Positions 1 to 10,322 of a stretch of DNA of 64,000 nucleotides are shown in pieces. Origin of the DNA: Amblyomma americanum (taxonomy: Eukaryota; Arthropoda; Arachnida; Ixodida; Ixodidae); assembly GCF_052857255.1 (NCBI RefSeq), contig NC_135497.1, positions 195,396,006 to 195,460,005 on the forward strand, written 5' to 3'. The number at the start of each line of letters is the position of its first letter. The stretch's first letter is position 1. The notes beneath the pieces were generated by a model. The model saw nothing but the letters and a program-made list of their open reading frames with translations, did not search any database and had not been told where the DNA came from. A program made the position numbers and the translations under genes.

Positions 1-88
1 GAGTAGGATGCCTAGCTAGAATTCGTACCTTTCCCACTTCTGGGAGGGGGGTGCCGTCCAACGTGAGTTTTATTGGAGGCTGGGGGCT
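1..88. other. Unmatched left edge, upstream of the shared LTR sequence
   Basis: The shared LTR sequence begins at about 89. Bases 1-88 do not resemble the roughly 295 bases that precede the equivalent point in the 3' LTR (5576-5870). They could be a different U3 variant, a recombinant LTR or unrelated flanking DNA. The window edge prevents a decision. Confidence 0.5.
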
Positions 89-824
89 GTAAGGTTTCTG
101 GCGACAGCCGGTCTGGTTCAGCTGCGTATTCGGCCCGGGACACCTGAAGCCGGGGTCTCTGAACGGCGATAGGCATCTTCGTTCCCACGGCCCGTCCTCG
201 CTTGGGATATTGGATTCGAGACGGAGGACTCTGCTGCTGTTTGTAAACAACATTGTTCCCGGAGGACCGACCGTGCGGTACGGAGGCAGTTAGCGACCGC
301 CACACCGAGCAGGAGTGGCTCACCCCTTCAACTGTGCCAGCTCGCCGGCGCCTCGCCCATTCGGACTTCCCGGAAGACGTGTTCGGCTTGACAGCGTGAG
401 AACTGTCGTTCGGACGCGAAGACAACGCTCTCTCTGGTGGGGGAGATGGTCCAGCGGCACCCTCTCTCTCCGGCGAAGCATGTGACGGGGGCGTGTCCCT
501 ATGTGAAGTGGTGTGTGTGTACGACAGCGCAAGTTAGGCCACGCCCAACCTGGCGAAGACCTCCTAGAACCTGGGAAATCCTAGGGACCGGACCCTTTAA
601 AAACCGGACGACGAGTGCTATGGGGAGGAATCCTCGATCATCCTCAGATCTCAGATCCTCCGACCTTCCCTCATCACCCTCCAATGGGTTCCTAAATCTT
701 GTAAATAATGTAAAATAAACCCCCTGTACAGTTTCCTTCATAACCAAGTCCGACAACGTCATTCGGAGAAGGGACCTGGGGCGCTGAAAGAGTCAACTCA
801 CTCAAGGACCCCTCATATCCAACA
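89..824 (+). repeat. 5' LTR (left part missing or divergent)
   Basis: Bases 89-824 align almost throughout with 5871-6622, with scattered substitutions, a shorter TG run near 511 and small indels. The stretch ends in ACA, directly before a TGG-starting primer-binding-site candidate. A polyadenylation signal AATAAA lies near 713, and an AT-rich TTTAAA near 596 may be the promoter box. The divergence from the 3' LTR indicates an old insertion. Confidence 0.85.
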
Positions 825-826
825 AC

Positions 827-845
827 TGGTTGGCAGCAGCTGGGA
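827..845 (+). other. Primer binding site candidate
   Basis: The tract starts with TGG three bases after the LTR end and reads TGGTTGGCAGCAGCTGGGA. It resembles the complement of an animal tRNA-Leu 3' end but has mismatches, so the tRNA assignment is tentative. Confidence 0.5.
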
Positions 846-1025
846 TGGACCGTGCGACATCATGCTTTCTCAACAGGCAAGCGTTTCGGCATTTTGCTGT
901 AGGATTCGCCAGGCTTCAGATTTTGAGAGAATAAGCTAGAATCACTGGGAAGTGTATGTCAATTGAGAAAGAGTAATCTCACGAAATTTTGCAGATAGTA
1001 TTGCCAAAGCGGAGAAAGCGTTGTC

Positions 1026-2039
1026 ATGGACCTTATGAAATTGTCAAAGTCGGACTTGCTGTTGTTATGCGAAGAACTATCAATAGAAGTACAGGGCAAA
1101 ATTACAAAACCTGAAATATGCAAGACAATTCAAAAACACGTAGAGGACGATCAGCTGGTAGATACATGGAATTTGGTGCAGGAAGAAAAAAGAAAAATGG
1201 AAGCGGAATGAGAAAAAGAGAAAGAACGGCAAAAGTGGGAAGCTGAAAAAGAAGAAAGAAATTTAAAGCGATTGCAGCTTGAAAGCGAAAATCTAAAAAG
1301 AAAAGGCGACAGTACGAGAGCCGGGTCTCCTGAAAGAGCCAGCGATGTACAATCATATAGAATGAACCGATTCATGCAGCCCTATGAAAGTGGAAGGGAC
1401 ATAGGATTGTACCTGGGAAACTTTGAGAGAACTTGCGAAAGGGAGAACTTTGCTCGCAGTACATGGCCGCAACGGCTTCTGACACTGTTGCCATGTGAAG
1501 TAGCTGAAGTCATAGCGAGACTTAGCGCACAAGACGCAGCTGACTACGAAAAAGTCAAAGCCAGCCTGCTAAAAAGGTGCCGGCTGTCAGCCGAAGCTTT
1601 CCGACAGCGCTTCAGGAACACAATGAAAAACGATAGCGAGGGCTTTCCGGATTTCGCGTAGGGCCTAAAGACGAATCTGCTAGAGTGGCTAAAATGAGCC
1701 GAGGTTTATGAAAGCCGAGACAAAATCATCAAGTGTTTTTGCCTTGAGCAATTTTACCGAAGCATTCCCCAAGTGGTGAAACTGTGGGTTCAAGACAGGG
1801 AAAAAGTCGACACAGTTGAAAGGGTCGCTGAGCTAGCAGAGGAGTACGTTTCGCGCAGAAGGTTGAGCACTGAAGAGGGTGCGGCACGCGCTCGAAACGC
1901 GATGCGAGATAAAGGGCCTAGCAGAAAGACGCGAAGTGCTAGAAGTTCGGAGCAATCGGAGGCAACGAAGGTAACGCCAGAAAAGCTTGAAGAACAGGCA
2001 AAGAGAGGGAGCAGACAAAGCCGCGAAAAAAGAGTTTGA
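1026..2039 (+). pseudogene. gag: Gag-like frame of the LTR element, three in-frame stops
   Basis: One reading frame runs from an ATG at 1026 to a stop at 2037-2039, broken by TGA at 1209, TAG at 1659 and TGA at 1695. The N-terminal part is followed by a highly charged Glu/Lys-rich stretch likely to be coiled coil. A capsid-like region follows (about 1350-1850) with a FERTCERENF segment and a motif on assembling into the low hundreds of residues, as in other chelicerate Gypsy Gags. The zinc knuckle that should end Gag now lies in another frame after about 1990, so a frameshift separates them. It would have formed the particle that packages element RNA. The function cannot persist in this copy. 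Confidence 0.8.
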
Positions 2040-2040
2040 G

Positions 2041-2740
2041 GCTAGTAGGCCATTTCGTTGCTACAACTTCAATGGTGTCGGGCACTTTGCAGCCAAGTGT
2101 ACAAAGCAACGTTTGGTGTTCTCGTGCGTCGAGGATAACGCCGAGAATCTAGAGCTCCTTAAGCCATACCTGCACGAGCTGCACGTTAACGGGAAGCCGT
2201 GCAGGGTGCTTCGTGACAGCGCCGCGACGATGGACGTTGTCCATCCGTCTTACGTTTCCGCGGACGATTTTACGGGAGAAGTCTCGTGGATAAAACAGGC
2301 GGTAGAAGAACACAGTGTATGCCTTCCCATAGCTAGAGTGAAAATTTGTGGACCGTTTGGAGAGCTAATCACTGAGGCCGCAGTTTCGAAGGCCGTGTCA
2401 CTTCAATATCCTTACCTCTTCTCGAATCGATCAGACCAATTGCTACGCGAGAGAGGCCAGAAGCTCGGAAGCGGGGTGATACAAGCTTTGACAAGGTCGA
2501 AAACTCGTCAGCTCGCATCTCAACTAAGTCAGATTCCCGAACCTCAGGTAGCCAGAGACGCACCAGCCAGCATATCGTTGCAAACAAATGAGGAGGGAAG
2601 GGAACCAACGAGGAATGAAAGCCGGACAGCTGACCGAGCAGATGAGCGACCAGGGACTTCAACCACTAAGTCGGTAGAGGAGGCAGAAAACGCTGAAGGA
2701 TCCATTTTATCTCCAACATCGCGTAGTCTTGATCGCCTTC
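2041..2740 (+). pseudogene. Zinc knuckle plus aspartic protease region
   Basis: The frame that opens at 1987 first encodes a zinc knuckle at about 2056-2100 with the order Cys, Phe, His, Cys: the second Cys has become Phe, so zinc binding is doubtful. About 40 codons later comes a retropepsin-like active-site motif, VLRDSAATMDVV (2207-2242), in which the catalytic Asp of the Asp-Ser/Thr-Ala triad is kept. The roughly 100 residues after it have the length of a monomeric retroviral-type protease. A low-complexity linker (2480-2740) leads into the integrase. The frame stays open through to the integrase, which is evidence that the protease-integrase junction is native. Confidence 0.75.
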
Positions 2741-2748
2741 TGCAGGTG

Positions 2749-3990
2749 AACAGGGAGTCCCTAATAAAAGAACAGAAGCAGGGTCCCACTTTGGAAAGAC
2801 TGCACCTTACAGCTAAAGAGGGCATCGCGAGACGCAACATAACGATGCATGAGAAGGGAGGCTTACTATACCGACACTACCAGGACAGAAAAGGCCAAAC
2901 ATTTGATCAGCTGGTCGTGCCCGAAAAATACAGAGCGGACATTCTGAATCTCTGCCACGGAAAAGGCTGGACAGGACATCTGGTAATCAATAAAACAAAG
3001 GAGCGGCTATTAATAAAATATTATTGGCCGGGTTGTTTCAAAGATGCAGAACGATACGTTAAAATCATGCGATGCGTGCCAGCGCGTGGGCAAGCCGGGA
3101 GAGACGTGGAAGGCTCCACTGAAAATTGTTCCATTGATCTCGGAACCCTTCCGCCGGCTTGTAATAGACACAGTAAGCTCTTTGTCTAAAACGAAATCAG
3201 GCTATAAGTACTTGCTTACTATGCTATGTCCCGCCACAAAATTTCCCGAAGCAATTCCGTTGAAGGACTTGAGCTCCACAGAAATAGTTGACGCCCTTTT
3301 GTCAGTGTTCGCGACAATAGGATTTCCGGCCGAAATCCAAGTCGATCAGGCGACGGTCTTTACAAGCGCCTTGACGAGCACATTCCTAGAAAGATGCGGA
3401 ATAAAGCTGTTACACAGCTCGGTGTATCATCCGCAATCCAACACTGTAGAGAAATGGCATTCGGTGCTGAAGCGGCTGCTACGCGCTCTTTGTTATGAAC
3501 ATAAAGCAGACTGGGAGGATTGTCTGCCAGCCACACTTTTCGCTTTACGAACAGTCCCCCACGAAGCTACGGGGTTTACGCCAGCAGAACTCGTGCACGG
3601 AAGAGCCCTCCGCTCTCCCCTCCGAATGCTCAGAGAAATGGGGGAAGGGACAGGAGAGAACCAGACAGTGGTTGAGTACGTGCTTCAGCTACTGGACCGC
3701 TTTAAGAACACGAGGGAATTAGTAAACCGAAATATGAAAGCTGCCCAGGAGGCCGCCAAGGTCTATTATGACAAAAACGCGCGCCTTCGAGGTTTCACCG
3801 CGGGCGATCGCGTGATGATCCTCCGGCCATCGAGAAAAAACAAGCTGGAAGTTCACTGGGATGGTCCAGTGGAAGTGTTGCAAAAACTTTCGGAGACGAA
3901 TTACGCGCTAAGGGTTCCAGGCAAGGGAAAACAGGTGAGAATCTATCACTGCAATCTGATGAAGCCGTTCTTGGAACGCAGCGGGATCGT
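2749..3990 (+). pseudogene. Integrase (zinc-binding, catalytic core, GPY/F) placed before reverse transcriptase
   Basis: It would have joined element DNA to the host chromosome. The HHCC zinc domain begins at about 2925 (the two His near 2955-2985) and its CDAC pair lies near 3068 in a second frame, so a frameshift falls between about 3044 and 3070. The core carries the first Asp in VIDTV (about 3165), the second in QVDQA (about 3340) and the Glu in NTVEKWH (about 3445), spaced as in a D,D-35-E enzyme. A GPY/F-like module (HWDGPVEVL, about 3855) and a conserved HCNLMKPF end (about 3947) close the domain. Reverse transcriptase follows after a short acidic linker. Confidence 0.9.
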
Positions 3991-4099
3991 CATTCTGACT
4001 CTAAATGAACCAGAAGAGCTGGACAGCGAGAGTCAGGGTTGGAAGGGAGGTGCGGACGCTTGCGACAACATGGAGAACATTCTGGCTCTCTCCGTGAAT

Positions 4100-5000
4100 G
4101 CAGATTTCCTAAGCGGGACCCAGGTCGACACGCTAAAGCAGTTGAGCGAATTCGCTGACCTATTTAGCAGTCGCCCGGGAAAGACACACCTCCTGACAGA
4201 CGAAATCGAGCTCACCTCTGATGAGCCGGTACGGTCGAAACCCTACAGGGTATCACAGCGGCAAAAAGAAATAATGGACGCGGAAATTCAGCGCATGTTG
4301 GAGTTAGGGTTATACAGCCAGCGGAAAGTGACTATACCTCACCGCTAATTCTTGTTGAGGCCCCAGGGAAAGATCCTCGTCCCTGCGTGGATTATTGAGA
4401 GCTGAATGCAATTACCAGGGATCAGCTACACCCGATTCCCAACATAGAGGAAAGGATAGAAAGGGTGAGCGGCGCGAAATTCATTTCCACCCTCGATCTC
4501 GTACGGGGATATTGGCAAGTTCCTCTCTCAGAACGCGCGAGCAGGTATGTCGCTTTCATCTCCCCAGCGGGCACCTTTCGACCCTTAATGCTTAGTTTTG
4601 GGTTGAAGAATGCCCCCTACAGCTTCTCGAAACTCATGGACATCGTACTGAAGGACATGCAGTGCTTTGTACTCTCTTATTTAGACGATGTGGCTATTTT
4701 TTCGGAAACCTGCAGGGCAAGAGCATCTAGAACATCTAAAGACCATGTTTTCCAGCTTACGACAGGCTGGACTGACACTGAAAGCAGAAAAGTGTAGATT
4801 TGGTTGCGCTCAGGTGACGTACTTGGGCCACGTTGTAGGCCAGGGAACTAGGAGCCCATCCGAGTTAAAGATTGCCCCGATCGCAGCATTTCCGGAACCA
4901 CGGACGAAAACTGACATTCGCTCCTTTTTGGGGTTGGGTACTACCACTGATATATTCCTAGCTACTCACATCGGGCTAGTCCCTTAACTGACGCCTTGCG
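4100..5000 (+). pseudogene. Ty3/Gypsy reverse transcriptase
   Basis: The region opens with a typical Gypsy lead-in (FADLFSSRPGKT, about 4150). It continues through PCVDY (about 4380), ending at TGA 4396-4398 where a CGA Arg codon is expected, which looks like CpG decay. Motif A is STLDLVRGYWQVP (about 4485-4525), then FGLKNAP (about 4600). The catalytic YLDDV box is at 4678-4692, so the two Asp survive. LGHVVG (about 4825) and the RSFLGL end (about 4920) follow in another frame. At least two frameshifts (near 4310 and 4710) and the stop make it non-functional. Confidence 0.9.
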
Positions 5001-5059
5001 AAAGGGAGCACCTACTAACGTATACGTTGGGATAACCAAAAAGAAAACGCCTTCAAAAG

Positions 5060-5510
5060 CCTGAAGGAAGCACTCGTGTCCCGACCCTTGCTCAGGACAC
5101 CTGACTATGGGAAAGCGTTTACAGTCCAGTGTGATGCCAGCGATAAAGGGCTGGGCGCTGTCTTAAGTCAAGTTGGCTACGGCCATGAAGAACACCCAGT
5201 TATGTACATCAGCCGCAAACTGACCAGTAGAGAGGAAGCGTACAGCGCTTCCGAAAAAGAGTGCGCGTGTTTAGTTTGGGCAGCGCAGAAGTTGTCGTGT
5301 TACCTGTACGGAGCAAAGTTTGTATTTGAGACTGACCATTGTCCTTTAACGTGGCTGCGACGGATGTCCCCAAAAAATGGTCGCTTGCTCAGATAGAGTC
5401 TGGCTCTCCAACAGTACAATTTCTCGGTACGTTACAAGAAGGGGAAACTGCACGGAAATGCTGATGGCTTGAGCAGACTGATGCAAGCGGGAGAACTTAG
5501 AGGAATCTCC
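5060..5510 (+). pseudogene. RNase H and C-terminal tail, last domain of pol
   Basis: The frame at 5076 shows the Gypsy RNase H hallmarks: FTVQCDASDKGLGAVL (first Asp, about 5121), the catalytic Glu in SEKEC (about 5250) and an Asp in FETDHCPLTW (about 5325). After a frameshift near 5395 the usual tail HGNADGLSR appears (about 5450). In ordinary Gypsy elements this tail is followed by integrase; here only about 90 bases precede the polypurine tract and 3' LTR. This placement is the strongest local evidence that integrase really sits upstream. Confidence 0.88.
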
Positions 5511-5564
5511 TCCTGTGTGTGTGTTTTTTTTTACTTTGTTCCGAGTAATCCGGCTGTGGCAGTT

Positions 5565-5575
5565 TCAAAGGGGGA
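5565..5575 (+). other. Polypurine tract
   Basis: CAAAGGGGGA lies immediately before the TG that opens the 3' LTR. It is the expected primer site for plus-strand DNA synthesis. Confidence 0.75.
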
Positions 5576-6622
5576 TGTCTCGCGCTCAGTCGGCACAAAA
5601 TTAACCCAAATTTAAACACAATTTTTTACAAGTGTATTGTCAATGGAACAAGCCTGGTGATTCTTTGGCGAATTCCGAGCGCTTGCGGGTGGGGCAGTGC
5701 TTTGCTGTTTGGAACGTCCCACCTGCGCTTTCCTTTGTTGGTGGTGCTTTGGGTTCTGCCTTGGGGGCGCTGATATTGCAATCCAGGGGACCAACACGGA
5801 CGCCATCCCATCTCTTCCTGCCCAGCGGTCGTCAACGCTGGACATTCGAGATTTTTCGGGCCGCGGAGGAGCTGTAAGGTTTCTGGCGACAGCCGGTCTG
5901 GTTCAGCTGCGTATTCGGCCCGGGACACCTGCAGCCGGGGTCTCTGCACGGCGATAGGCATCTTCGTTCCCACGGCCCGTCCCCGCTTGGGTTATTGGAT
6001 TCGAGACGGAGGACTCTGCTGCTGTTTGTAAACAACATTTTTCCCGAAGGATCGATCGTGCGGTACGGAGGCAGTTAGCGACCGCCACACCGAGCAGGAG
6101 AGCAGGAGTGGCTCACCCCTTCAACTGTGCCGGCTCGCCGGCGCCTCGCCCATTCGGACTTCCCGGAAGACGTGTTCGGCTTGACAGCGTGAGAACTGTC
6201 GTTCGGACGCGAAGACAACACTTTCTCTGGTGGGGGAGATGGTCCAGCGGCACCCCCTCTCTCCGGCGAAGCATGTGACGGGGGCGTCTATGTGAAGTGG
6301 TGTGTGTGTGTGTGTGCGACAGCGCAAGTTAGGCCACGCCCAACCTGGCGAAGACCTACTCGAACCTGGGGAATCCTAGGGACCGGACCCTTTTAAAACC
6401 GGACGACGAGTGCCATGAGGAGGAATCCTCGATCATCCTCAGATCTTCTCAAATCCTCCTACCTTCCCCCATCACCCTCCAATGGGTTCCTAAATCTTGT
6501 AAATAATGCAAAATAAACCCCCTGTACAGTTTCCTTCATAACCAAGTCCGACAACGTCATTCGTAGAAGGGACCTGCGGCGTTGAAAGAGTCAGCTCACT
6601 CAAGGACCCCTCATCTCCAACA
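5576..6622 (+). repeat. 3' LTR
   Basis: The LTR starts TGTCTCGCGC after the polypurine tract and ends CAACA at about 6622, which matches the end of the 5' LTR. Its length is about 1047 bases. AATAAA is near 6512. Relative to the 5' copy it has an extended TG run (6299-6317) and a short GAGCAG duplication (about 6093-6107). Its first 295 bases have no counterpart in the visible 5' LTR. Confidence 0.88.
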
Positions 6623-7660
6623 GGGCCTAGATCCGTCCTATCTAGGTGGTCGAAGAATGAGTAACTCGGTTTTGGTAGGGGAGCAGGCCAGACCGACGAT
6701 TGCAGTATGCGCTACCACCAGGTCGGCACCGGCCTGCAATGTTTCTTCTATGCATGGCTCGGGCATTTCCTGTGGCTATCCGCAGTGTAATGTCGTCGGC
6801 ATAGAAGGAGTGCGAGAGATTAGGTACTGCGTTTAACGCCTTGGCCATGGGAGGGAGTGTTATGCTGAAGAGCAGCGGCGAGAGGACTGACCCTTGCGGG
6901 GTGACTGCTGCCGAGTGTGAAAGTTGGGGAGGAGAGAGACCCGAAGCAGATTTCTGTTGTGCGGTGTCAGGAAAGCTGAAATGTATTTGAAGTTGCGCGG
7001 GCCGATTCCTAGTGCCAAGAGCGCTTCTAGGAAGGCGGAGTGGTTGACGTTGTCAAAGGCTTTGGTTAGGTACAATGCTAGTATTGCTCGCGTGCGTTTT
7101 GCATTTCGTGGGTGGAGGGCCTCTTGCGAAATCTGAAGCATAATGTACTGTGTGGACAGATGACTGCGGAAGCCAATCACCGTGTGGGGGAGTAGGTTGT
7201 GATCGTCCATATGGTTCTGTAGACGTTCCAGGACCACATGTTCGAACAGTTTGCCTAGACAGGATGTGAGGAAGATTGGGCGTAGGTATTTTAGATCTAG
7301 AGGTTTGCCTGGTTTCGGAATAAAGGTTATGCGGGCGTGCGTCCATTAGGCTGGTAGCGCTCCATCTTGCCAGCACTCGTTGAGAGGTCTGGTATAGCCT
7401 GTATGGAGCCCTCGTCCAGATTACTGAGCATCTTGTTGATTTTGTCTGCCCCCGGGGCCGAAATGGTGCGTAGTGTCTGCATGGCGGCTTTAACTTCTCA
7501 TGTAGAAATGTCCTCATTTAGTGTAGGACTGGAGCCGCCAGTGTAAGTAGGGAGCGGGGTAGGTGGAGTTGTGGTAAGGTATTGTGCTTTAAGAGCGCCT
7601 AACATGATCCTGTAGAGAGAGCTTGTGCAGAATGCGGTTGACATTTTTTCCTTTGCATTG
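6623..7660 (-). pseudogene. LINE A reverse transcriptase, 3' truncated
   Basis: On the minus strand GFRSHLSTQ (about 7175) and the motif A analogue LYLTKAFDNV (about 7075) are followed by the catalytic SFYADDITL (about 6800). The segment LACSPTKTELLILRP (about 6690-6650) is the start of the next motif. Coding similarity stops at the LTR element at 6623. Frameshifts separate motif A from the YADD box. Confidence 0.8.
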
Positions 7661-7702
7661 CTTTTGTGCCTCCTGGTTCGAGCAAGCAACGAAGAAATGT
7701 CC

Positions 7703-7768
7703 ATAATATTAAAGCAGCGCTAAGCAACAAGGACGAAGAAAGAAGGGAACACACACACAGAAATGTCC
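7703..7768. mobile_element. Short insertion with 9-bp target duplication in LINE A
   Basis: GAAATGTCC occurs at 7694-7702 and again at 7760-7768. The bases between them interrupt the LINE coding sequence, and the flanking frame joins naturally if one repeat and the insert are removed. The insert ends in a CA run and contains AAGGACGAAGAAAGAAGG, similar to one arm of the palindrome at 26278-26398. It is probably a half-palindrome relic of the same non-autonomous family. Confidence 0.6.
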
Positions 7769-7769
7769 G

Positions 7770-8819
7770 CGTGTCTTTGAGGCCGAGGTTGCCGCTCATA
7801 CAATCGCACAGCTGGCCCCATTGCTGGTGTGCCAGTTGGCTTGCGTGTGCTTCAATCTCCCTTACGAACGCGGCTATCCGCCGCTTGAGTGGGCGATTAT
7901 GTTTGTGAGCGAGCCACCTTTTTGAAGGCTGGCATGCGCTTCCCAAAGATGTAGTAGGCGACTATCTGCCGTCTCTGCATTTGGGGTGTCAGGGATTGCG
8001 GATGTGGCCCTAGCCACGTCCTTCGTGAGGGTTTGTGTCCAGATCGGTGATGGTGTCTGAGACGTCTCGTCGGATTTGACGGAACTTGTCCCAGTCCACC
8101 ACCTCCAGGCGTCGTTTTTTAACCTGGGCTAAGGTAGTGAGGTTGAGATGGTGCTGAGTATATAGTGATCACTACCAAACGAGTGCTGCGTGTTTGTCCA
8201 ATGACTATTGGGGAGGTGTTTTGAGAGAGTTAGGTCCGGGCTGGTGTTGTGTTGAATACTTGTTCTGATCCTTGTGGGTTGGTATGCGCCGTTGAGCAGA
8301 GATAAGCCTTCGTTCTGGATGAAAGTCCAAACCGAGGTGCCTTTACGACAGTTTTTACGGTAGCCCCAACTGGTGTGGTTGGCGTTAAAGTCGCCAATTA
8401 TCGGAATGAGCTGGTCGGCACTGATCGTGGGTGCTTTGCATACTGCTGCAATGAGAGGTGCCGGGCGGCCTTTTGGCGGACTATGTATGTTTATTATGAA
8501 GAGGCTGCTGCCCTTGCGTGCGCGGGGTAAGAGTTCTACTAGGAGGCCGTCTATGTCATCAAACTCTAAATCGTGCTCAATTTCGGTAAAGTTACGGTGA
8601 ACCAGTGTCGCTATACTCGCGTTCGTGGCCGCATGCTGGCTGGCTCATGAACTGTGTAGTTTCGAAGCTTGACATTACAGAGTTTCTTGCAATGCTATAA
8701 CGGTAGGTATCTCGTCTGCTTAGAGGTTTTGGAGGTGAAGTTGCAGGTTGTGCTTCGCTCGGAAGCTCCTGCAATTCCACTGCCACACTCCAATGCAGCT
8801 ACGTTGTGCAGCCATGTTG
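7770..8819 (-). pseudogene. LINE A endonuclease domain
   Basis: The endonuclease opens with VWQWNCRSFR (about 8790), the usual start of the APE-like fold. It carries PIIGDFNANHTSWGYR (about 8395 down to 8350), the metal-binding Asp/Asn motif, and SFGSDHYIL (about 8195 to 8165), the C-terminal Asp-His motif. It would nick genomic DNA to prime reverse transcription. The frame is interrupted in several places. Confidence 0.78.
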
Positions 8820-10322
8820 GGGGCTACTGACAGATCTATGAGATTTGGGCCGTTTGGCTGGGTGATGAATGTTCCTTGTATGTGGGGCTGGATTTGAGCC
8901 ATAGAGGTTTCATGTGCGCCTTGACGTCTCTCGAGGGGAGTCATCCGGCCTGCAATGTTTGCCATACGTTCTGCAGTATCAGTGCGTAGGGCGTTCATGT
9001 TTTGTTCGAGGCTTTGAATTATCGAGGTTAGCTGAGTGAACGCAGCTGTGTCTACCGAGTTGTGGGGGTCGCGAGCTGGGGGGTTGCGAGCAGGTGACGC
9101 AGCGCGTGAGGAGGAGGTGGAGGCAGGGGAAAGAGTGAGTTGCTTGGGTGTGATAGTTTGTACTGGGTTGGGGGGGGGCGAATTCTTTGTAGGCTGTTCT
9201 CTTCTGAGAAGTAGCTGTAATTGTTGGCGGTGCCCTGCAATTTCTAAACTCTGCTGTCGGAGTTGTGCTCTGAGCTCTTCATTCTCTTTAGCGAGCGAGG
9301 GAGGTCCCGGCTTCCAGTTCACCTGTTTATCCATGGGCTGGGCTTTTGGTCCCGGTAGTGGCGGGAAGGAGGCGGACCGGCTCCTGTGCTGTCTTTTCCG
9401 TGAGACGGACCTGCAACCGGTTCTGGGGAGTTGGTCCGAAGCCGGCTGCGTGATGACCGGGACTGCCGAGCCGTGCTCTCGGTGGATGAAGACCCGGCGG
9501 GATTGTCTGTGCTGGTTGTAGCATTGGTGTTGGATTTCGGGGTGCCAGCCCGGTCGAATCGGGCTTTGCATTTTTTGGACCCCGTGAAGTGGGAGCCACC
9601 GCACAGGATACATTTGGTGTCGCACGTGGGAGTTGAAGTCGCCGGAAGGGTGTCGCCGCATCTGTGACATCGGCTGCTGACAGCTTGCTGGCAGACGTCC
9701 GATCGGTGGCCCGGTCCCCAGCAGTTAGAATAGGCCTCTACCTTGGCTTTGAAGGGGTGGCTGTTACAGACGGCTCCGTAGAAGTTGAGCTGCTTGGGAA
9801 CCTCTTTGGTTTTGAGGAAGGTGAGCAGGATTGATTTAGTGCGGCCCAAAGGGAGCGCGTCTGCTATTGTGTAGGATCGGCTAGGATTTAGTGCAACGAG
9901 GTCGTTGAATATGTCTTCTTGGGTGTTTGGTTGTAGAGAATTTCACGTGCGGCATCGTCGGGCGCGGCGATGTAAGCCTTTACCGGGAATTGTCTGTCGT
10001 TGAGTTGGATTAGCGTTCCGCACCTGGCTCGGAGCGGTAGAGTCCTCTTCGGGCAAAAATGATCGGAATGGCACGGGAAATGGTGGTAACGGGTGCCGAA
10101 CACCTTCACTGGCCGATTTTGGGTGGTATCAGTCCATTTAACGTCGAAAATCCGCCGTCCAGAGTGAAAATTCACGGAGCCGAGGCGAGGTGCGTCCGCT
10201 CGCTCCCGATCGAAGGGTGCCGGCATGTTTTGACACTGGACTGTGCTCGTGGAACAGGAAAGAGTGAGGTTTGAGGGCCACACGATCTCCCCGGAGTCCA
10301 AAAATTCGTTTTTTTTTGTCAT
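8820..10322 (-). pseudogene. LINE A ORF1: zinc-knuckle nucleic-acid-binding protein, frameshifted
   Basis: The minus strand carries three overlapping frames of one protein. The frame starting at 10322 holds the N-terminal part and shifts near 9935. The frame 9849-9319 has a run of CCHC-like knuckles (CWGPGHRSDVC at about 9720, CHRCGD and CILCGGSHF near 9600-9660). The frame 9670-8720 has a Gln/Glu-rich coiled-coil stretch (about 9250-9300) and a Pro/Ser-rich segment, and ends with the sequence that starts the endonuclease. Such proteins coat LINE RNA. The two shifts make this copy inactive. Confidence 0.75.

Larger units (their letters stand above)
1..6622 (+). mobile_element. Ty3/Gypsy-type LTR retrotransposon with integrase upstream of reverse transcriptase (decayed)
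   Basis: Two LTR copies (89-824 and 5576-6622) flank an internal region of about 4.75 kb that encodes, in order, a Gag-like protein, a degenerate zinc knuckle with an aspartic protease, an integrase with a GPY/F-like module, a reverse transcriptase, and RNase H with its C-terminal tail; a polypurine tract follows. The usual Ty3/Gypsy order is protease, reverse transcriptase, RNase H, integrase. The order here is that of Ty1/Copia and of the Gmr1-like group of Ty3/Gypsy elements, while the protein motifs are Gypsy-like. Several stops and frameshifts show the copy is dead. The right end abuts an open LINE reading frame at 6623, so the element probably inserted there. No env-like frame is seen. 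Confidence 0.9.
6623..10322 (-). mobile_element. I/Jockey-type non-LTR retrotransposon A, antisense, cut at its 3' side by the LTR element
   Basis: Read on the minus strand from 10322, the region encodes an ORF1-type protein with CCHC zinc knuckles, an apurinic-type endonuclease and a reverse transcriptase up to just past the YADD box. The coding sequence is still open when it meets the LTR element at 6623, so the rest of the LINE should lie left of the window. Several frameshifts are present. Knuckles in ORF1 plus an APE-type endonuclease in ORF2 place it in the I/Jockey group; the exact clade needs a phylogeny. Confidence 0.85.

Noticed and set aside
12..425. 137-codon open frame on the minus strand
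   Set aside because: It lies within the LTR, has a shadow in the 3' LTR and matches no protein; GC-rich open sequence by chance.
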